Notes: generated by a model from the sequence alone, not told the origin. Positions 16,921 through 26,554 are shown, counted from the stretch's first letter. The stretch: 40,178 nucleotides of DNA from Desulfobacteraceae bacterium (GCA_027061725.1 JAMOVG010000212.1:1-40178), one strand, 5' to 3'. Numbers and translations are program-made.

Positions 16921-19020
16921 ATGGAACACACATTCAAGACCCAAATTGGCACAAAAGAGCTTTCCATCCAGACCGGCAAGGTCGCCAAGCAGGCCTCCGG
17001 CTCGGTGGTCGTGCAGTACGGCGAAACCGTTGTGCTCGTATCGGTGGTTTCCACCCACGACGAGCGCAACGTCGATTTTCTGCCTCTTACGGTGGAATAC
17101 CAGGAAAAGATCTACGCGGCCGGGCGCATTCCCGGCAACTATTTCCGGCGTGAGATCGGGCGCCCCAGCGAAAAGGAAACCCTCACGGCGCGCCTCATCG
17201 ACCGGCCCATCCGGCCGCTTTTTCCCAAGGGCTACCGTTTCGAGACTCAGGTGATCGCCACCGTGCTGTCGATGGACCAGGAAAACGACCCCGACACCCT
17301 GGCCATGCTGGGGGCCTCGGCGGCCCTGGAAATTTCGGACGTACCCTTCGCCGGCCCCATCGCCAGCGTGCGTGTGGGCCGCATCGACGGGGAGCTGATC
17401 GTCAACCCCACCCTGGCCCAGCAGGAAGAGAGCGACATTAACATTATTGTGGCCGGCTCCAAAACGGGCGTGGTGATGGTGGAAGGCGGCGCCGATGTGG
17501 TGGGCGAAAAAGACATGCTGGAGGCCATTTTCTTCGGTCACCGCGAACTGCAGCCGCTCATCGAGCTGCAGGAAAAGCTCAGGGAAGCCGCCGGAAAGCC
17601 CAAGCGCGAATTCCTGCCGCCGGAAAAGGATCCCGCGCTGGTGGAAAAGCTGTCCGCCGAAGCCACTGACGCCATCCGCGAGGCTGTGCTGACGCCGGCC
17701 AAGGTGGAGCGCAACGCCAAGCTGCGCGAGGTCAAGGCCCAGATTTTCGAAAACCTGGGCGAGGACTACGCCGAGCGCAAGGGGGAAGTCTACGAGATCC
17801 TCGGCGATATCCAGAAAGACGTCTGCCGCCGGTTGATCCTGGAGGAGGAGCGTCGCATCGACGGCCGCCGCTTCGACGAAATCCGGCCCATCAGCTGCGA
17901 GGTCGGCGTGCTGCCGCGGCCCCACGGCAGCGGCCTGTTCACCCGCGGCGAGACCCAGGTGCTGGGCGTGCTGACCCTGGGATCCGGTCAGGATGAGCAG
18001 CGCGTCGAGACCCTCAGCGGTGAGGAGTTCCGGCCTTTCATGCTGCACTACAACTTCCCGCCCTTCTCGGTGGGTGAGGCGCGCCGCATCGGCGGCCCCA
18101 GCCGCCGCGACATCGGCCACGGCGGTCTGTCCACGCGCGCCATCGAAAAGGTGCTGCCGGACAAGGAGGTCTTCGATTACACCATCCGCATCGTCTCCGA
18201 GGTGCTGGAGTCCAACGGTTCGTCCTCCATGGGCACGGTCTGCTCCGGAATCCTGGCCCTCATGGACGGCGGTGTCCCCATTAAGGCGCCGGTAGCCGGC
18301 ATTGCCATGGGGCTGGTGCAGGAAGGCGACAAGGTGGTGGTGCTTTCTGACATCCTGGGTGACGAGGACCACACCGGTGACATGGACTTTAAGGTGGCCG
18401 GCACGGCGGAGGGCATCACCGCCCTGCAGATGGACATCAAGATCCACGAGCTGCCGCGCGACATCCTGGAAAAGGCCCTGGCGCAGGCCCGCGAGGGGCG
18501 CCTCTTCATCCTGGACCGCATGCTCGAGGCCATCGGCAAGCCCCGCAGGGAAGTATCGCCCTATGCGCCGTCCATCGTGACGGTCAACATCAAGCCGGAC
18601 AAGATCGGCGACGTCATCGGCACCGGCGGCAAGGTGGTGCGCGCCATTCAGAGCGAGACCAACACGCGCATCGAGATCGACGACAGCGGCCTGGTCAAGA
18701 TCGCGGCCTTTTCCAAGGAAGAGGGCGAGAAGGCCAAGAAGATGGTGGAAGACATCACCCAGGAGCCGGAAATCGGCGCGGTTTACGAGGGCAAGGTGGT
18801 CAAGATTACCGACTTCGGCGCCTTTGTCGAGATCCTGCCCGGCACCGACGGACTGGTGCACATTTCGCAGCTGGCCCCCCAGCGGGTTACCAAGGTGTCG
18901 GACATCGTCAAAGAAGGCGACCGCATCAAGGTCAAGGTGCTGGAGATCTCGCGTGACGGCAAGATCCGCCTGAGCCGCAAGGCCCTGATGGAAAAAGGCC
19001 ATGGCTCCCGCCGTAAATAA
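16921..19020 (+). CDS. pnp: Polyribonucleotide nucleotidyltransferase (PNPase)
   Basis: A 699-residue phosphorolytic 3'-5' exoribonuclease, core of RNA turnover. Two RNase PH-like domains (about 10-225 and 305-535) flank an all-helical linker; the second carries the catalytic [16 protein letters not shown] block. A KH domain ([23 protein letters not shown], about 555-615) and an S1 domain ([31 protein letters not shown], about 620-690) complete it. Start ATG 16921 follows AGGAAG at moderate spacing. The last 20 bases overlap the M16 protease gene. The rpsO-pnp gap of 93 bases contains an ACCGG...CCGGT inverted repeat that could serve processing. Confidence 0.97.
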   Translation: MEHTFKTQIGTKELSIQTGKVAKQASGSVVVQYGETVVLVSVVSTHDERNVDFLPLTVEYQEKIYAAGRIPGNYFRREIGRPSEKETLTARLIDRPIRPLFPKGYRFETQVIATVLSMDQENDPDTLAMLGASAALEISDVPFAGPIASVRVGRIDGELIVNPTLAQQEESDINIIVAGSKTGVVMVEGGADVVGEKDMLEAIFFGHRELQPLIELQEKLREAAGKPKREFLPPEKDPALVEKLSAEATDAIREAVLTPAKVERNAKLREVKAQIFENLGEDYAERKGEVYEILGDIQKDVCRRLILEEERRIDGRRFDEIRPISCEVGVLPRPHGSGLFTRGETQVLGVLTLGSGQDEQRVETLSGEEFRPFMLHYNFPPFSVGEARRIGGPSRRDIGHGGLSTRAIEKVLPDKEVFDYTIRIVSEVLESNGSSSMGTVCSGILALMDGGVPIKAPVAGIAMGLVQEGDKVVVLSDILGDEDHTGDMDFKVAGTAEGITALQMDIKIHELPRDILEKALAQAREGRLFILDRMLEAIGKPRREVSPYAPSIVTVNIKPDKIGDVIGTGGKVVRAIQSETNTRIEIDDSGLVKIAAFSKEEGEKAKKMVEDITQEPEIGAVYEGKVVKITDFGAFVEILPGTDGLVHISQLAPQRVTKVSDIVKEGDRIKVKVLEISRDGKIRLSRKALMEKGHGSRRK

Positions 19021-20260
19021 AACGGTACTTGACAACGGCGTCCGCATTCTCACCGAGGCCATGCCCCACAGCCGGTCGGTTTCCATGGGGGTCTGGGTGA
19101 ATGTGGGTGCCCGCGATGAAAGCGAGGCCGAACAGGGGCTCTCGCATTTCATCGAGCACATGATTTTCAAGGGCACGCGCAAGCGCAGCGCCTTTGACAT
19201 CGCCAAGGAGTTCGACGCCATCGGGGGCTACACCAACGCCTTCACCGGCATGGAGAACACCTGCTACCACGCCAAGGTCCTGGACAGCCACCTGGAAACC
19301 ATGGTGGACATCCTGTCGGACATCTTTCTCAACTCGGTGTTCGACGAGGAGGAGGTGGAACGCGAGCGGGCGGTCATCTGCCAGGAGATCGGCATGCTGG
19401 AAGACAGCCCCGACGAGTACCTGCACCTGCTGGCCGGCCGCACCTGGTGGGGCGATCACCCCCTCGGCCGCCCGGTGATGGGAACGCGCGAAAACATCCT
19501 GGGTTTCAGCGCCGGGCAGATCCGGGCCTTCTTCCGGCGCCTTTACCAGCCCGGGCGCATCATCGTCTCGGCCGCCGGCCACCTGGACCACGACCGTTTC
19601 GTGGACCTAGTGGCCCCGCTTTTTGGAACCATCGAAAACGGCGGGCACTTTCCGCGGCGGCAGCCGGCCCGGGGCCGGGCGCGGGTGGAGCTGTGCCCCC
19701 GCGACCTGGAGCAGACCCACCTGTGCGTGGCCACGCGGGGGCTGCCCATTGCCGACCCGCAGCGCTACGCCTTCTCGCTGATGAGCGCCATCCTTGGCGG
19801 CAACATGAGTTCGCGCCTGTTCCAGGAGATCCGCGAACGCCGCGGCCTGGCCTACTCGGTTTACTCCTTCGCGCACGCTTACGTGGACAGCGGCATGAGC
19901 GGCGCCTGCGCCGGGGTCGAACCGCGCAACGCGCAGGAATCCGTGCAACTGATCATCGAGGCCCTGCGCGCCCTGTGCGAAGCACCGGTGGGCGATGACG
20001 AGCTGCGCGACGCCAAGGAGTACACCAAGGGCAGCCTGCTGTTGGCCGCCGAGAGCAACGACAACCAGATGGTGCGCCTGGCCCAGAACGAATTTCACTT
20101 CGGCCGGCAGGTTCCGCTGGATGAGGTGGTGGCCGAAATCGAATCCGTCACCGCCAGGGATATCCAGCATCTGGCCGGCCACCTGTTCCAGCCAGGCGAA
20201 ACCGCCCTGACCGTGATCGGTCCGGTTCCCGACGCCCACCGGTTCGAGAGCCTTGTCTGA
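19001..20260 (+). CDS. M16-family zinc metallopeptidase (processing-peptidase-like)
   Basis: A 419-residue single-chain M16B peptidase related to mitochondrial processing peptidase beta and B. subtilis MlpA (YmxG). The inverted zinc motif HFIEH (H49, E52, H53) is intact, with the downstream glutamates in the [23 protein letters not shown] segment, and the C-terminal [13 protein letters not shown] motif typical of M16 is present. Position after pnp is a conserved arrangement in many bacteria. It lacks a signal peptide, so it should be cytoplasmic. It overlaps pnp by 20 bases and dut by 8, indicating co-translation. Substrate unknown. Confidence 0.92.
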   Translation: MAPAVNKTVLDNGVRILTEAMPHSRSVSMGVWVNVGARDESEAEQGLSHFIEHMIFKGTRKRSAFDIAKEFDAIGGYTNAFTGMENTCYHAKVLDSHLETMVDILSDIFLNSVFDEEEVERERAVICQEIGMLEDSPDEYLHLLAGRTWWGDHPLGRPVMGTRENILGFSAGQIRAFFRRLYQPGRIIVSAAGHLDHDRFVDLVAPLFGTIENGGHFPRRQPARGRARVELCPRDLEQTHLCVATRGLPIADPQRYAFSLMSAILGGNMSSRLFQEIRERRGLAYSVYSFAHAYVDSGMSGACAGVEPRNAQESVQLIIEALRALCEAPVGDDELRDAKEYTKGSLLLAAESNDNQMVRLAQNEFHFGRQVPLDEVVAEIESVTARDIQHLAGHLFQPGETALTVIGPVPDAHRFESLV

Positions 20261-20714
20261 TCGGCCCGTCATAAGGATTCGCCGCCTGAACCCGGCGACC
20301 GACGCCGACATCCCCCTGCCGCGCTACATGACGGCCCATGCGGCCGGCATGGACCTGCACGCCGCGCTTGAAACCGACCTGACCCTGCCCCCCGGGGAAA
20401 TTGCACTGATCCCCACCGGTTTTGCCGTGGCCATTCCCGAGGGTTTCGAGGGGCAGATCCGCCCCCGCAGCGGACTGGCGGTCCGGCACGGCATCGGGCT
20501 GATCAACGCACCGGGCACCATCGACGCCGACTACCGCGGCGAAATTCGCGTGGCCGTCATCAACCTGGGGAGAAAACCCTACACTTTCAGACGCGGTCAG
20601 CGCATCGCCCAGATGGTCATCCAGCAGGTCTGCCGGGCGACTTTCGCGGAGGTGGAGCAGCTGCCGCCAACCGACCGCGGTGACGGCGGTTTCGGCCACA
20701 CCGGGGATACATGA
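20253..20714 (+). CDS. dut: dUTP pyrophosphatase (dUTPase)
   Basis: A 153-residue trimeric dUTPase that hydrolyses dUTP to dUMP, preventing uracil incorporation and supplying dTMP synthesis. All five motifs are visible: AAGMDLHA (1), [11 protein letters not shown] (2), [11 protein letters not shown] (3), RIAQMVI (4) and the C-terminal [10 protein letters not shown] (5, with His where Ser is usual). The start is TTG at 20253, overlapping the protease stop; no better start is available without losing the N-terminal strand. The stop overlaps the next ATG. Together with the dGTPase-like gene at the left end it shows nucleotide-pool housekeeping, but the two are not linked. Confidence 0.95.
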   Translation: MSDRPVIRIRRLNPATDADIPLPRYMTAHAAGMDLHAALETDLTLPPGEIALIPTGFAVAIPEGFEGQIRPRSGLAVRHGIGLINAPGTIDADYRGEIRVAVINLGRKPYTFRRGQRIAQMVIQQVCRATFAEVEQLPPTDRGDGGFGHTGDT

Positions 20715-21529
20715 AAAGCGGAGAATCGGGCGGCGCCGCCGGCAGCCGGACGCCCGGCGGGCACCTGGCGGTGTGCATGCTGGCCTCGGGCAGCCGGGGC
20801 AACGCCATCTATGTCTCCGACGGCACCACGGCCGTCCTGTTCGACGCCGGCCTGTCGGGTATTGAGATCCAGCGGCGTATGGCTTCCCGCGGCCTGTCTC
20901 CCGACAACCTGGACGCCATCGTGGTCTCCCACGAGCACAACGATCACGTCAACGCCGTGGGGGTACTGGCGCGCCGTTTCGGCCTGCCGGTCTATATCAA
21001 CGCGGGTACCCTGCGGGCCGCCGAGCGGCTGGGCGTCCTGCCACAGGCCGTGGATTTCGCCTGCGGCACGGCCTTTCGCATCAACACCTTGGATATCCGA
21101 CCCTTTTCAACCTCCCATGACGCCGCCGACCCGGTGGGTTTCACCGTGGAAGGAGACGGCCGCAAGGTGGCCATCGCCACGGACCTGGGCATCGTCACCG
21201 CCATGGTGCGCGAACACCTGCGCGGGGCCCACATCCTGGTGCTGGAAGCCAACCACGACCCCGACATGCTGATCAACGGCCCCTACTCCTGGCCCCTGAA
21301 ACAGCGCATCCGCAGCCGCCTGGGGCACCTGTCCAACCAGGACACGCGGGAGCTGCTCAAATCCGTGGCACACCCAGCGCTGCAGCACGTCATCTTGGCG
21401 CACCTGAGTGAAACCAACAACACCCCCCACAGGGCCCGCTCCGAGGTAGGCCTGGCGCTGGACGATGTCCGCGTACGGCTGACCGTTTCCAGCCAAGACC
21501 GCAGCAGCAAACTGATCTTCACCCGCTAA
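20711..21529 (+). CDS. MBL-fold metallohydrolase, YycJ/WalJ-like
   Basis: A 272-residue metallo-beta-lactamase-fold hydrolase of the YycJ/WalJ group, some members of which are 5'-exonucleases involved in mismatch repair. Motifs: [13 protein letters not shown] near residue 23, the metal ligands in SHEHNDH (H74, H76, D78, H79), [13 protein letters not shown], and ATDLG..., [12 protein letters not shown], with a final HLSETNN. The first 18 or so residues are Gly/Ser-rich and non-conserved, but the ATG overlaps the dut stop, favouring this start. It ends the long rimP-to-MBL run; flavodoxin lies convergent just 17 bases away. Confidence 0.88.
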   Translation: MKSGESGGAAGSRTPGGHLAVCMLASGSRGNAIYVSDGTTAVLFDAGLSGIEIQRRMASRGLSPDNLDAIVVSHEHNDHVNAVGVLARRFGLPVYINAGTLRAAERLGVLPQAVDFACGTAFRINTLDIRPFSTSHDAADPVGFTVEGDGRKVAIATDLGIVTAMVREHLRGAHILVLEANHDPDMLINGPYSWPLKQRIRSRLGHLSNQDTRELLKSVAHPALQHVILAHLSETNNTPHRARSEVGLALDDVRVRLTVSSQDRSSKLIFTR

Positions 21530-21546
21530 GGAAACTTTTGAAACGC

Positions 21547-21996
21547 TCAGCTTTGGGTGATTTTTTCGGCCACGGCCTTGCCGTACTCCTGGCAGGCCTT
21601 GATTCCATCAGGCGTGTCGATGATCTGCTCCTTGAGGTTGAGTGCGCCCAGGTTGACCATGTCCATTTTGTAGACGTACTGCATGGTGTCGAAAATCATG
21701 GGTCCTGATTCGCCGCTGTGGGTGTAGGAACAGAAGGCGCCGCCCGCCTTTCCGGCCAGGTCCTGTTTCTCCGCCAGGAACAGAAAAGTCTTCATGGCGT
21801 TGGTCATGTCGCGGTGATAGGTGGGACAGCCAAAGAGATACCCGTCATAGCCATCCAGATCCTTGGCGCTGCGAATGTCGGTGACCTTTTTGACCTCAAC
21901 CTCCTGGCCGCTGATGCGCAGGCCCTCGGCGATGAACTCGGCCATCTTCTGGGTGTTTCCCGTTCGACTGATGTAGGCTACCAGCGCTTTTCCCAT
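21547..21996 (-). CDS. Flavodoxin-family protein
   Basis: A 149-residue flavodoxin with the FMN phosphate loop SRTGNT (residues 10-15) and the typical DGYLFGCPTYHRDMTN segment around the isoalloxazine site, followed by GKAGGAFCSYTHSGESGP. It could act as a low-potential electron carrier, or as a WrbA-like or regulatory flavoprotein. The open frame extends 24 residues upstream, but the ATG at 21996 is the start: AGGAGG lies eight bases before it and the MGKALVAYIS opening is standard. Convergent with the MBL-fold gene, divergent from the aldo/keto reductase. Confidence 0.9.
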   Translation of the reverse strand: MGKALVAYISRTGNTQKMAEFIAEGLRISGQEVEVKKVTDIRSAKDLDGYDGYLFGCPTYHRDMTNAMKTFLFLAEKQDLAGKAGGAFCSYTHSGESGPMIFDTMQYVYKMDMVNLGALNLKEQIIDTPDGIKACQEYGKAVAEKITQS

Positions 21997-22104
21997 GACG
22001 CATCCTCCTTTTTCCGATGGGGTGTGCGTGTCCGCAGTTTTTACAACCCGACGGCGATCGTCGTTCACGATTCCGCGATGCCGCTGGCGTCAGATTCCTC
22101 TTTC

Positions 22105-22133
22105 AGCCTATCACCGCCCCCGGCGATTTGCAA
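22105..22133 (-). promoter_or_regulatory. Candidate promoter for the flavodoxin gene
   Basis: On the minus strand TTGCAA (22133-22128) and TAGGCT (22110-22105) are 17 bases apart. The -10 match is only 3/6, so this is tentative. The 256-base divergent gap also contains CCCCAG (22154-22159) / CTGGGG (22184-22189), an inverted repeat. Confidence 0.3.
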
Positions 22134-22215
22134 CGGACAACTGGCGCGTCCATCCCCAGTTTGTGCTTGCCTTTTGGCCGACGCTGGGGTAATTATTCCT
22201 GATTGATTTTTGCAA

Positions 22216-22229
22216 CACATTGGAATGTG
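22216..22229. repeat. Palindrome in the aldo/keto reductase leader
   Basis: CACATT-GG-AATGTG is a perfect 14-base inverted repeat 24 bases before the ATG at 22253, placing it in the mRNA leader or over the transcription start. It could be a repressor site or a small hairpin. Confidence 0.4.
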
Positions 22230-22252
22230 GCTGAAAAAGCAGGGAGGCGTTC

Positions 22253-23212
22253 ATGGAGACGCGCCAACTGGGCAAATCCGAGATCCGGATTTGCCCCATC
22301 GTCATGGGAACCTGGCAGGCCGGCAAAAAGATGTGGGCCGGCATCGAAGACGCCGAGACCATCGCCGCCATCCGAGCGGCCTTCGACGAGGGCGTGACCA
22401 CCGTGGACACGGCCGAGGTATACGGGGACGGGCATTCGGAGCGCATCGTGCACAAGGCCCTGGGCGACGTACGCAAGGAGGCGGTTTACGCCACCAAGGT
22501 CTTCGCCAATCACCTGGCCTACGACCAGGTGTTCGAGGCCTGCCACCGCAGCCTGCGCAACCTGCACACGGACTATATCGACCTGTACCAAATCCACTGG
22601 CCGGCGGGCTCCTTCGGAACCCCCGAGGTTCCCGTGGAGGAAACCATGCGGGCCCTGAACGAACTCAAGAAACAGGGCAAGATCCGCGCCATCGGGGTCT
22701 CCAACTTTTCCCGCCGGCAACTGGAGGAGGCCGCCCAATACGGACAGATCGACAGCCTGCAGCCGCCCTATTCGCTGTTCTGGCGTCACGTGGAAAAGGA
22801 CGCCATGCCCTACTGTGTAGACAACGGCATCACCATCCTGGCCTACTCCTCGCTGGCGCAAGGTCTGCTGACCGGCAAATTCGGCCCCGATCACCGGTTT
22901 GCCAAGGGGGACCATCGCTTCAAGAACCGGCTCTTCCAGGGGGAGGCTTTCGAGCGCGTGCAGCAGGCCCTGGCGGAGCTGCGCGACATCTGCGGCCGGC
23001 TGGGCCTGCCCATGAACCAGGTGGCCCTGGCCTGGCTGATCCGCCAGCCCATGACCTGCGCCATCGCGGGGGCCCGCAATGCCGAACAGGCCCGCCAAAA
23101 CGCCCGGGCCGCCGAAGTGAACCTCACCGACAGCGATCTGGAAATGATCGACGCCGCCGGCCGGCTGGTCACGGACCACCTGGACGACGACCCGGTAATG
23201 TGGAAATGGTAG
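22253..23212 (+). CDS. Aldo/keto reductase
   Basis: A 319-residue NAD(P)H-dependent oxidoreductase of the AKR superfamily with a TIM-barrel fold. The catalytic tetrad is visible: D52 and Y57 (VDTAEVYGDGHSE), K82 (ATKVF) and H115 (QIHWP). The C-terminal cofactor-binding segment reads AGARNAEQARQNARAAEVNL. It is closest in style to the YajO/YhdN-like groups; the substrate is not predictable. GGGAGG lies about eight bases before the ATG. A small Cys-rich gene follows 12 bases after its stop, itself overlapping the mla operon, so this gene may be the first in a long transcription unit. Confidence 0.93.
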   Translation: METRQLGKSEIRICPIVMGTWQAGKKMWAGIEDAETIAAIRAAFDEGVTTVDTAEVYGDGHSERIVHKALGDVRKEAVYATKVFANHLAYDQVFEACHRSLRNLHTDYIDLYQIHWPAGSFGTPEVPVEETMRALNELKKQGKIRAIGVSNFSRRQLEEAAQYGQIDSLQPPYSLFWRHVEKDAMPYCVDNGITILAYSSLAQGLLTGKFGPDHRFAKGDHRFKNRLFQGEAFERVQQALAELRDICGRLGLPMNQVALAWLIRQPMTCAIAGARNAEQARQNARAAEVNLTDSDLEMIDAAGRLVTDHLDDDPVMWKW

Positions 23213-23224
23213 GAGGGGACGCCC

Positions 23225-23422
23225 ATGTCTTTCTGCACCGTACCCGGACTTGAGGGGAAGCTCTTCACCCCGTCGCCGGCGCCCGCAGCAAGCCACAAAC
23301 ACGCCTGCCCGGACTGCTTCGCCTGCCAGGCCTGCAGCCAGGCCCGCTGCCGACTGTGCCGGTCGGAGGGTACGGTATCCGGCGACCGTTCCGCCGTTCC
23401 GCCGGAGGAGAACACCTGCTGA
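23225..23422 (+). CDS. Small Cys-rich protein of unknown function
   Basis: A 65-residue protein whose centre packs six cysteines in CPDCFACQACSQARCRLC, a CxxCxxCxxCxxxxCxxC arrangement suited to a zinc site or Fe-S cluster; one more Cys lies at position 4 and another at the C-terminus. No signal peptide or membrane segment. The evidence that it is a gene: GGAGGGG lies at ideal distance before the ATG, it fits exactly between the aldo/keto reductase and mlaE, and its TGA overlaps the mlaE ATG (TGATG). I recognise no named domain. It could be a redox or metal-binding partner of the aldo/keto reductase or simply a small metal-binding protein. Confidence 0.7.
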   Translation: MSFCTVPGLEGKLFTPSPAPAASHKHACPDCFACQACSQARCRLCRSEGTVSGDRSAVPPEENTC

Positions 23423-24225
23423 TGCCGACCGCTGAAGCCATCCGCAACGGCCTGGAGGCCCTGGGCCGGCACGCCATAACGCCCGTCGAGGAGATGGGGC
23501 GCATCGCCATTTTCTTCTTCAAGGCCCTGAGCCAGATCTTCACCCTGCCCCTGCAGGTGCGCAAGATCATCCAGCAGGTGTATTTCATCGGCGCCAAATC
23601 GGTGTTCGTCATCTGCCTGACCGGCGCCTTCACCGGTATGGTGCTGGGCATCCAGGGCTACTACACCTTGGTCAAGTTCGGGTCCGAGGGCCTGCTGGGA
23701 GCGGCCGTGGCGCTCTCTCTAATCCGCGAAATGGGGCCCGTGCTGGCCGCCATCATGGTCATCGCACGGGCCGGCTCGGCCATGTCGGCCGAAATCGGCA
23801 TCATGCGCATTTCGGAACAGATCGATGCCCTGACCACCATGGACATCGACCCCATCCGCTTCCTGGTGAGCCCGCGCATTGCCGCCGGCCTGATCAGTTT
23901 CCCGCTTCTGACGGCGCTTTTCGACGTCATCGGCATCATTGGCGGCTACCTGACGGGATCGCTGCTGCTGGGCATCAACCCGGGCATCTATTTTGCCCGC
24001 GTGCAGAGCAGCGTGGTCATGCAGGACGTCAGCGGGGGATTCATCAAGTCCATCGTTTTCGCCATCATCGTAACCCTGATCTGCTGTTATGAGGGCTTTT
24101 ACACCGACCGCCGCCGGGAGGGTTTTGGCGCCAAGGGGGTCAGCCTGTCGACCACCGCGGCCGTGGTCACCTCCTGTGTCCTCGTGCTGATCTCCGACTA
24201 CGTGCTGACGTCGATCCTGTTGTAA
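23422..24225 (+). CDS. mlaE: Mla system permease MlaE
   Basis: A 267-residue integral membrane permease of the Mla phospholipid transporter, which moves phospholipids between the inner and outer membrane. Family hallmarks: FIGAKSVFVICLTGAFTGMVLGIQGYY, then ALSLIREMGPVLAAIMVIARAGSAMSAEIG, the MRISEQIDALTTMDIDPIRFLVSPRI coupling segment, and a C-terminal hydrophobic part with about five membrane spans in all. The ATG at 23422 overlaps the stop of the small Cys-rich gene and has GGAGGAG upstream; an open frame reaching back to 23356 is not used. mlaF follows after nine bases. Confidence 0.94.
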   Translation: MPTAEAIRNGLEALGRHAITPVEEMGRIAIFFFKALSQIFTLPLQVRKIIQQVYFIGAKSVFVICLTGAFTGMVLGIQGYYTLVKFGSEGLLGAAVALSLIREMGPVLAAIMVIARAGSAMSAEIGIMRISEQIDALTTMDIDPIRFLVSPRIAAGLISFPLLTALFDVIGIIGGYLTGSLLLGINPGIYFARVQSSVVMQDVSGGFIKSIVFAIIVTLICCYEGFYTDRRREGFGAKGVSLSTTAAVVTSCVLVLISDYVLTSILL

Positions 24226-24234
24226 AGAGATGCC

Positions 24235-25464
24235 ATGGAAACGCCGCTCATCCAATTCCAAAACGTATTCAAGAGCTTCGGTGAAAACCGGGTGCTGCGT
24301 GGCGTAGACCTGGACATCTACCGGGGACAGGTAACCACCATCATCGGCAAGAGCGGCGTGGGCAAGAGCGTCATGCTCAAGCTGATCATCGGGCTGATGC
24401 AGCCCGACAGCGGCACCATCCTGTTCGACGGCCGTCCCCTGACGGATTTCAGCAAGAAGGAGAAAAAGGCCCTCAAGCAGCGTCTGAGCTACATGTTCCA
24501 GGGTACGGCGCTGTTCGACTCCATGACTGTATTCGAAAACATCGCCCTGCCGCTGGCCGAACGCCGGGGCCACTCCACTGCCGAAATCCGCAAGCGGGTG
24601 CGCGAGAAAATGCGCCAACTGGACCTGCACCAGATCGAGGACAAGTACCCCTCACAGCTGTCCGGTGGCATGAAGAAGCGCGTGGCCCTGGCGCGGGCCC
24701 TGGTGACGGATCCCGAGATCGTACTGTTCGACGAACCCACCACGGGACTGGACCCCATCCGCAAGAACGCCGTGCACAGTATGATCTCCAACTACCAGAA
24801 GCGTTACGGGTTCACCGGCGTCATCGTCAGCCACGAGATACCGGACGTCTTTTACATTTCCCAGCAGGTGGCCATGCTCGACGAGGGCCGTATCCTTGTG
24901 CAGGGAAAGCCCGACGACATCCTGGAATCCACCGACCCGGCCGTCCAGGAATTCATCAACGGCCTCGAGACCCGTCACGACGACCTGACCGGCCTGATGC
25001 CCCAGCCCCAGGGCACCAAAAAATTCTGGGAGCACATGGCCCACCTGCGGAATCACCACATCCACTTTTCGCTGGTGCTGCTGACGGTGGAAAATATCGA
25101 CGAAATCAACGACACCATCGGCCACGTGGCCGGCCAGATCGTGCTGCGCAATCTGGCCACGCAAGTGCAGCAGTTCCTGTCCATAACGGACACCTGCTCG
25201 CGCCTGGGGCTCAACAAGATTCTGGTGTCCCTGTCCGGCAGCAACCGAAAACGGGCTGAGGATTTCTGCGAGCGGCTCTCCGGAAAACTCAAGCCGGACA
25301 AAATGCTCGAGGGCCGCCCCGGGGCCAACTTCTGCGTGTCCATCAGCGCCGGCTTCGTGGAGGTGCACGAAAACAGCCAGCTCGAGGAACTGCTGGCCGG
25401 AGCGGAGCAGAACCAGAAGACCTTTTTCGAGTTTCGGGTCTGTACCATAGCGGAGGAAACATGA
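24235..25464 (+). CDS. mlaF: Mla ATPase MlaF with an extra C-terminal GGDEF-like domain
   Basis: A 409-residue ABC ATPase. Residues 1-245 are a standard MlaF: Walker A GKSGVGKS (38-45), signature LSGGM (142-146), Walker B IVLFDEP (162-168), H-loop H200. Typical MlaF proteins end near residue 260; here another 145 residues follow. Residues 277-400 match the order of a GGDEF domain: HFSLVLLTVENIDEINDTIG, then AGQIVLRNLATQVQQFL, then SRLGLNKILVSLSG where the signature should be (GLNKI at 325-329 in place of GGDEF), then FCVSISAGFVEV and ELLAGAEQ. The catalytic residues are lost, so it is unlikely to make c-di-GMP; a regulatory or nucleotide-sensing role is inferred. Its stop overlaps mlaD (ATGA). 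Confidence 0.92.
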   Translation: METPLIQFQNVFKSFGENRVLRGVDLDIYRGQVTTIIGKSGVGKSVMLKLIIGLMQPDSGTILFDGRPLTDFSKKEKKALKQRLSYMFQGTALFDSMTVFENIALPLAERRGHSTAEIRKRVREKMRQLDLHQIEDKYPSQLSGGMKKRVALARALVTDPEIVLFDEPTTGLDPIRKNAVHSMISNYQKRYGFTGVIVSHEIPDVFYISQQVAMLDEGRILVQGKPDDILESTDPAVQEFINGLETRHDDLTGLMPQPQGTKKFWEHMAHLRNHHIHFSLVLLTVENIDEINDTIGHVAGQIVLRNLATQVQQFLSITDTCSRLGLNKILVSLSGSNRKRAEDFCERLSGKLKPDKMLEGRPGANFCVSISAGFVEVHENSQLEELLAGAEQNQKTFFEFRVCTIAEET

Positions 25465-25910
25465 AAAAATCGTCTGCGGAAATGGTTGTCGGCATTTTCG
25501 TATTGATCGGCATTGTGTGTGTCGGTTACCTGACCATCCAGTTGGGAAAAATGGAGCTGATCGGGGGAAACTATTATCACCTGCAGGCCAAATTCGAGTC
25601 GGTTTCCGGACTCAAGACCGGCGCCCAGGTGGAAATCGCGGGCGTGCAGGTGGGGCAGGTAGACGCCATCAACCTCGACGTGGACCAGATGGTGGCCCTG
25701 GTGGACCTGAAAATCCGCAAGGGCATCGAACTCACCGACGACACCATCGCGTCGGTGAAAACGGCCGGCCTGATCGGCGATAAATACATCAAAATTTCCC
25801 CCGGGGGCTCCGATGAAGTCCTCAAGCCGGGCGGTATGATCATGGAAACCGAATCGGCCATCGACCTTGAGGAACTGATCAGCAAGTATGTCTTCGGCGG
25901 CATCAAGTAG
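25461..25910 (+). CDS. mlaD: MCE-domain lipid-binding protein MlaD
   Basis: A 149-residue inner-membrane-anchored MCE protein, the hexameric ring component of the Mla transporter. One N-terminal transmembrane helix (MVVGIFVLIGIVCVGYLTIQL), then a single MCE domain with YYHLQAKFESVSGLKTGAQVEIAGVQVGQV and AGLIGDKYIKISPGGSDEVLKPGGMI. It is shorter than E. coli MlaD (183), lacking most of the C-terminal helix, but ends with a short helix-like IDLEELISKYVFGG. It overlaps mlaF by four bases and precedes mlaC by 35. Confidence 0.94.
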   Translation: MKKSSAEMVVGIFVLIGIVCVGYLTIQLGKMELIGGNYYHLQAKFESVSGLKTGAQVEIAGVQVGQVDAINLDVDQMVALVDLKIRKGIELTDDTIASVKTAGLIGDKYIKISPGGSDEVLKPGGMIMETESAIDLEELISKYVFGGIK

Positions 25911-25945
25911 GCCGCCTTTCCACAGAAACGAGGGGAAGTGCACAC

Positions 25946-26554
25946 ATGAAAACCATTGTCACCTTCTGCCTGGGCCTGCTGCTGGTGGTCACCGCACCGG
26001 CTGTCGCCGGGGCGCCGGGACCCATGGAGACTCTGAGGGTCCCCGTAAACAAGGTCCTGGCCCTGCTCAAGGACCCGCAGTACAACACGCCCGAGAAGCG
26101 CAAGATCCAGCGTGAAAAGCTCTTCGAGTACACCGGCGACATCTTCGACAGCGTTGAGATTTCCCGGCGTGCCCTAGGGCGCAACTGGCGGCGCTTCACC
26201 CCCGAGCAGCGCAAGAAATTCACCGAACTGTTCGCCAAGATCCTCAAGAAAACCTATTCGCGGAAAATCCAGAGCACCCAGGAGGACTACAAGGTGGTCT
26301 GGCTGGGCGAGAAAAAGACCTCGCCCACCCGGGCCGTCGTGATGACCAAAGTGGTGCGCCCCAGCGGCGATTTTCCGGTGGACTACAGGATGCACCTCAA
26401 GAACAACCGGTGGAAGGTCTACGACGTAATGGTCGAGGGTATCAGCCTCGTCAAGAACTACCGCTCCCAGTTCAACAGGTACCTGGTCAACAAGAAACCC
26501 GCCCAACTGATAGCCCTGCTGCAGAAAAAAGTCGATCGCATGGAAAATGAATAA
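25946..26554 (+). CDS. mlaC: Periplasmic phospholipid carrier MlaC
   Basis: A 202-residue periplasmic lipid shuttle of the Mla pathway (Ttg2D family). The signal peptide is clear: MKTIVTFCLGLLLVVTAPAVAGA with cleavage likely after AGA. The mature part shows KREKL-type helices, RRALGRNWRRFTPEQRKKFTELFAKILKKTYSRKIQ, and the strands KTSPTRAVVMTKVVRPSGDFPVDYRMHLKNNRWKVYDVMVEGISLVKNYRSQFNRYL, which are typical MlaC. It carries lipid between MlaFED and the outer-membrane MlaA. Its last eight bases overlap mlaA. Confidence 0.94.
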   Translation: MKTIVTFCLGLLLVVTAPAVAGAPGPMETLRVPVNKVLALLKDPQYNTPEKRKIQREKLFEYTGDIFDSVEISRRALGRNWRRFTPEQRKKFTELFAKILKKTYSRKIQSTQEDYKVVWLGEKKTSPTRAVVMTKVVRPSGDFPVDYRMHLKNNRWKVYDVMVEGISLVKNYRSQFNRYLVNKKPAQLIALLQKKVDRMENE

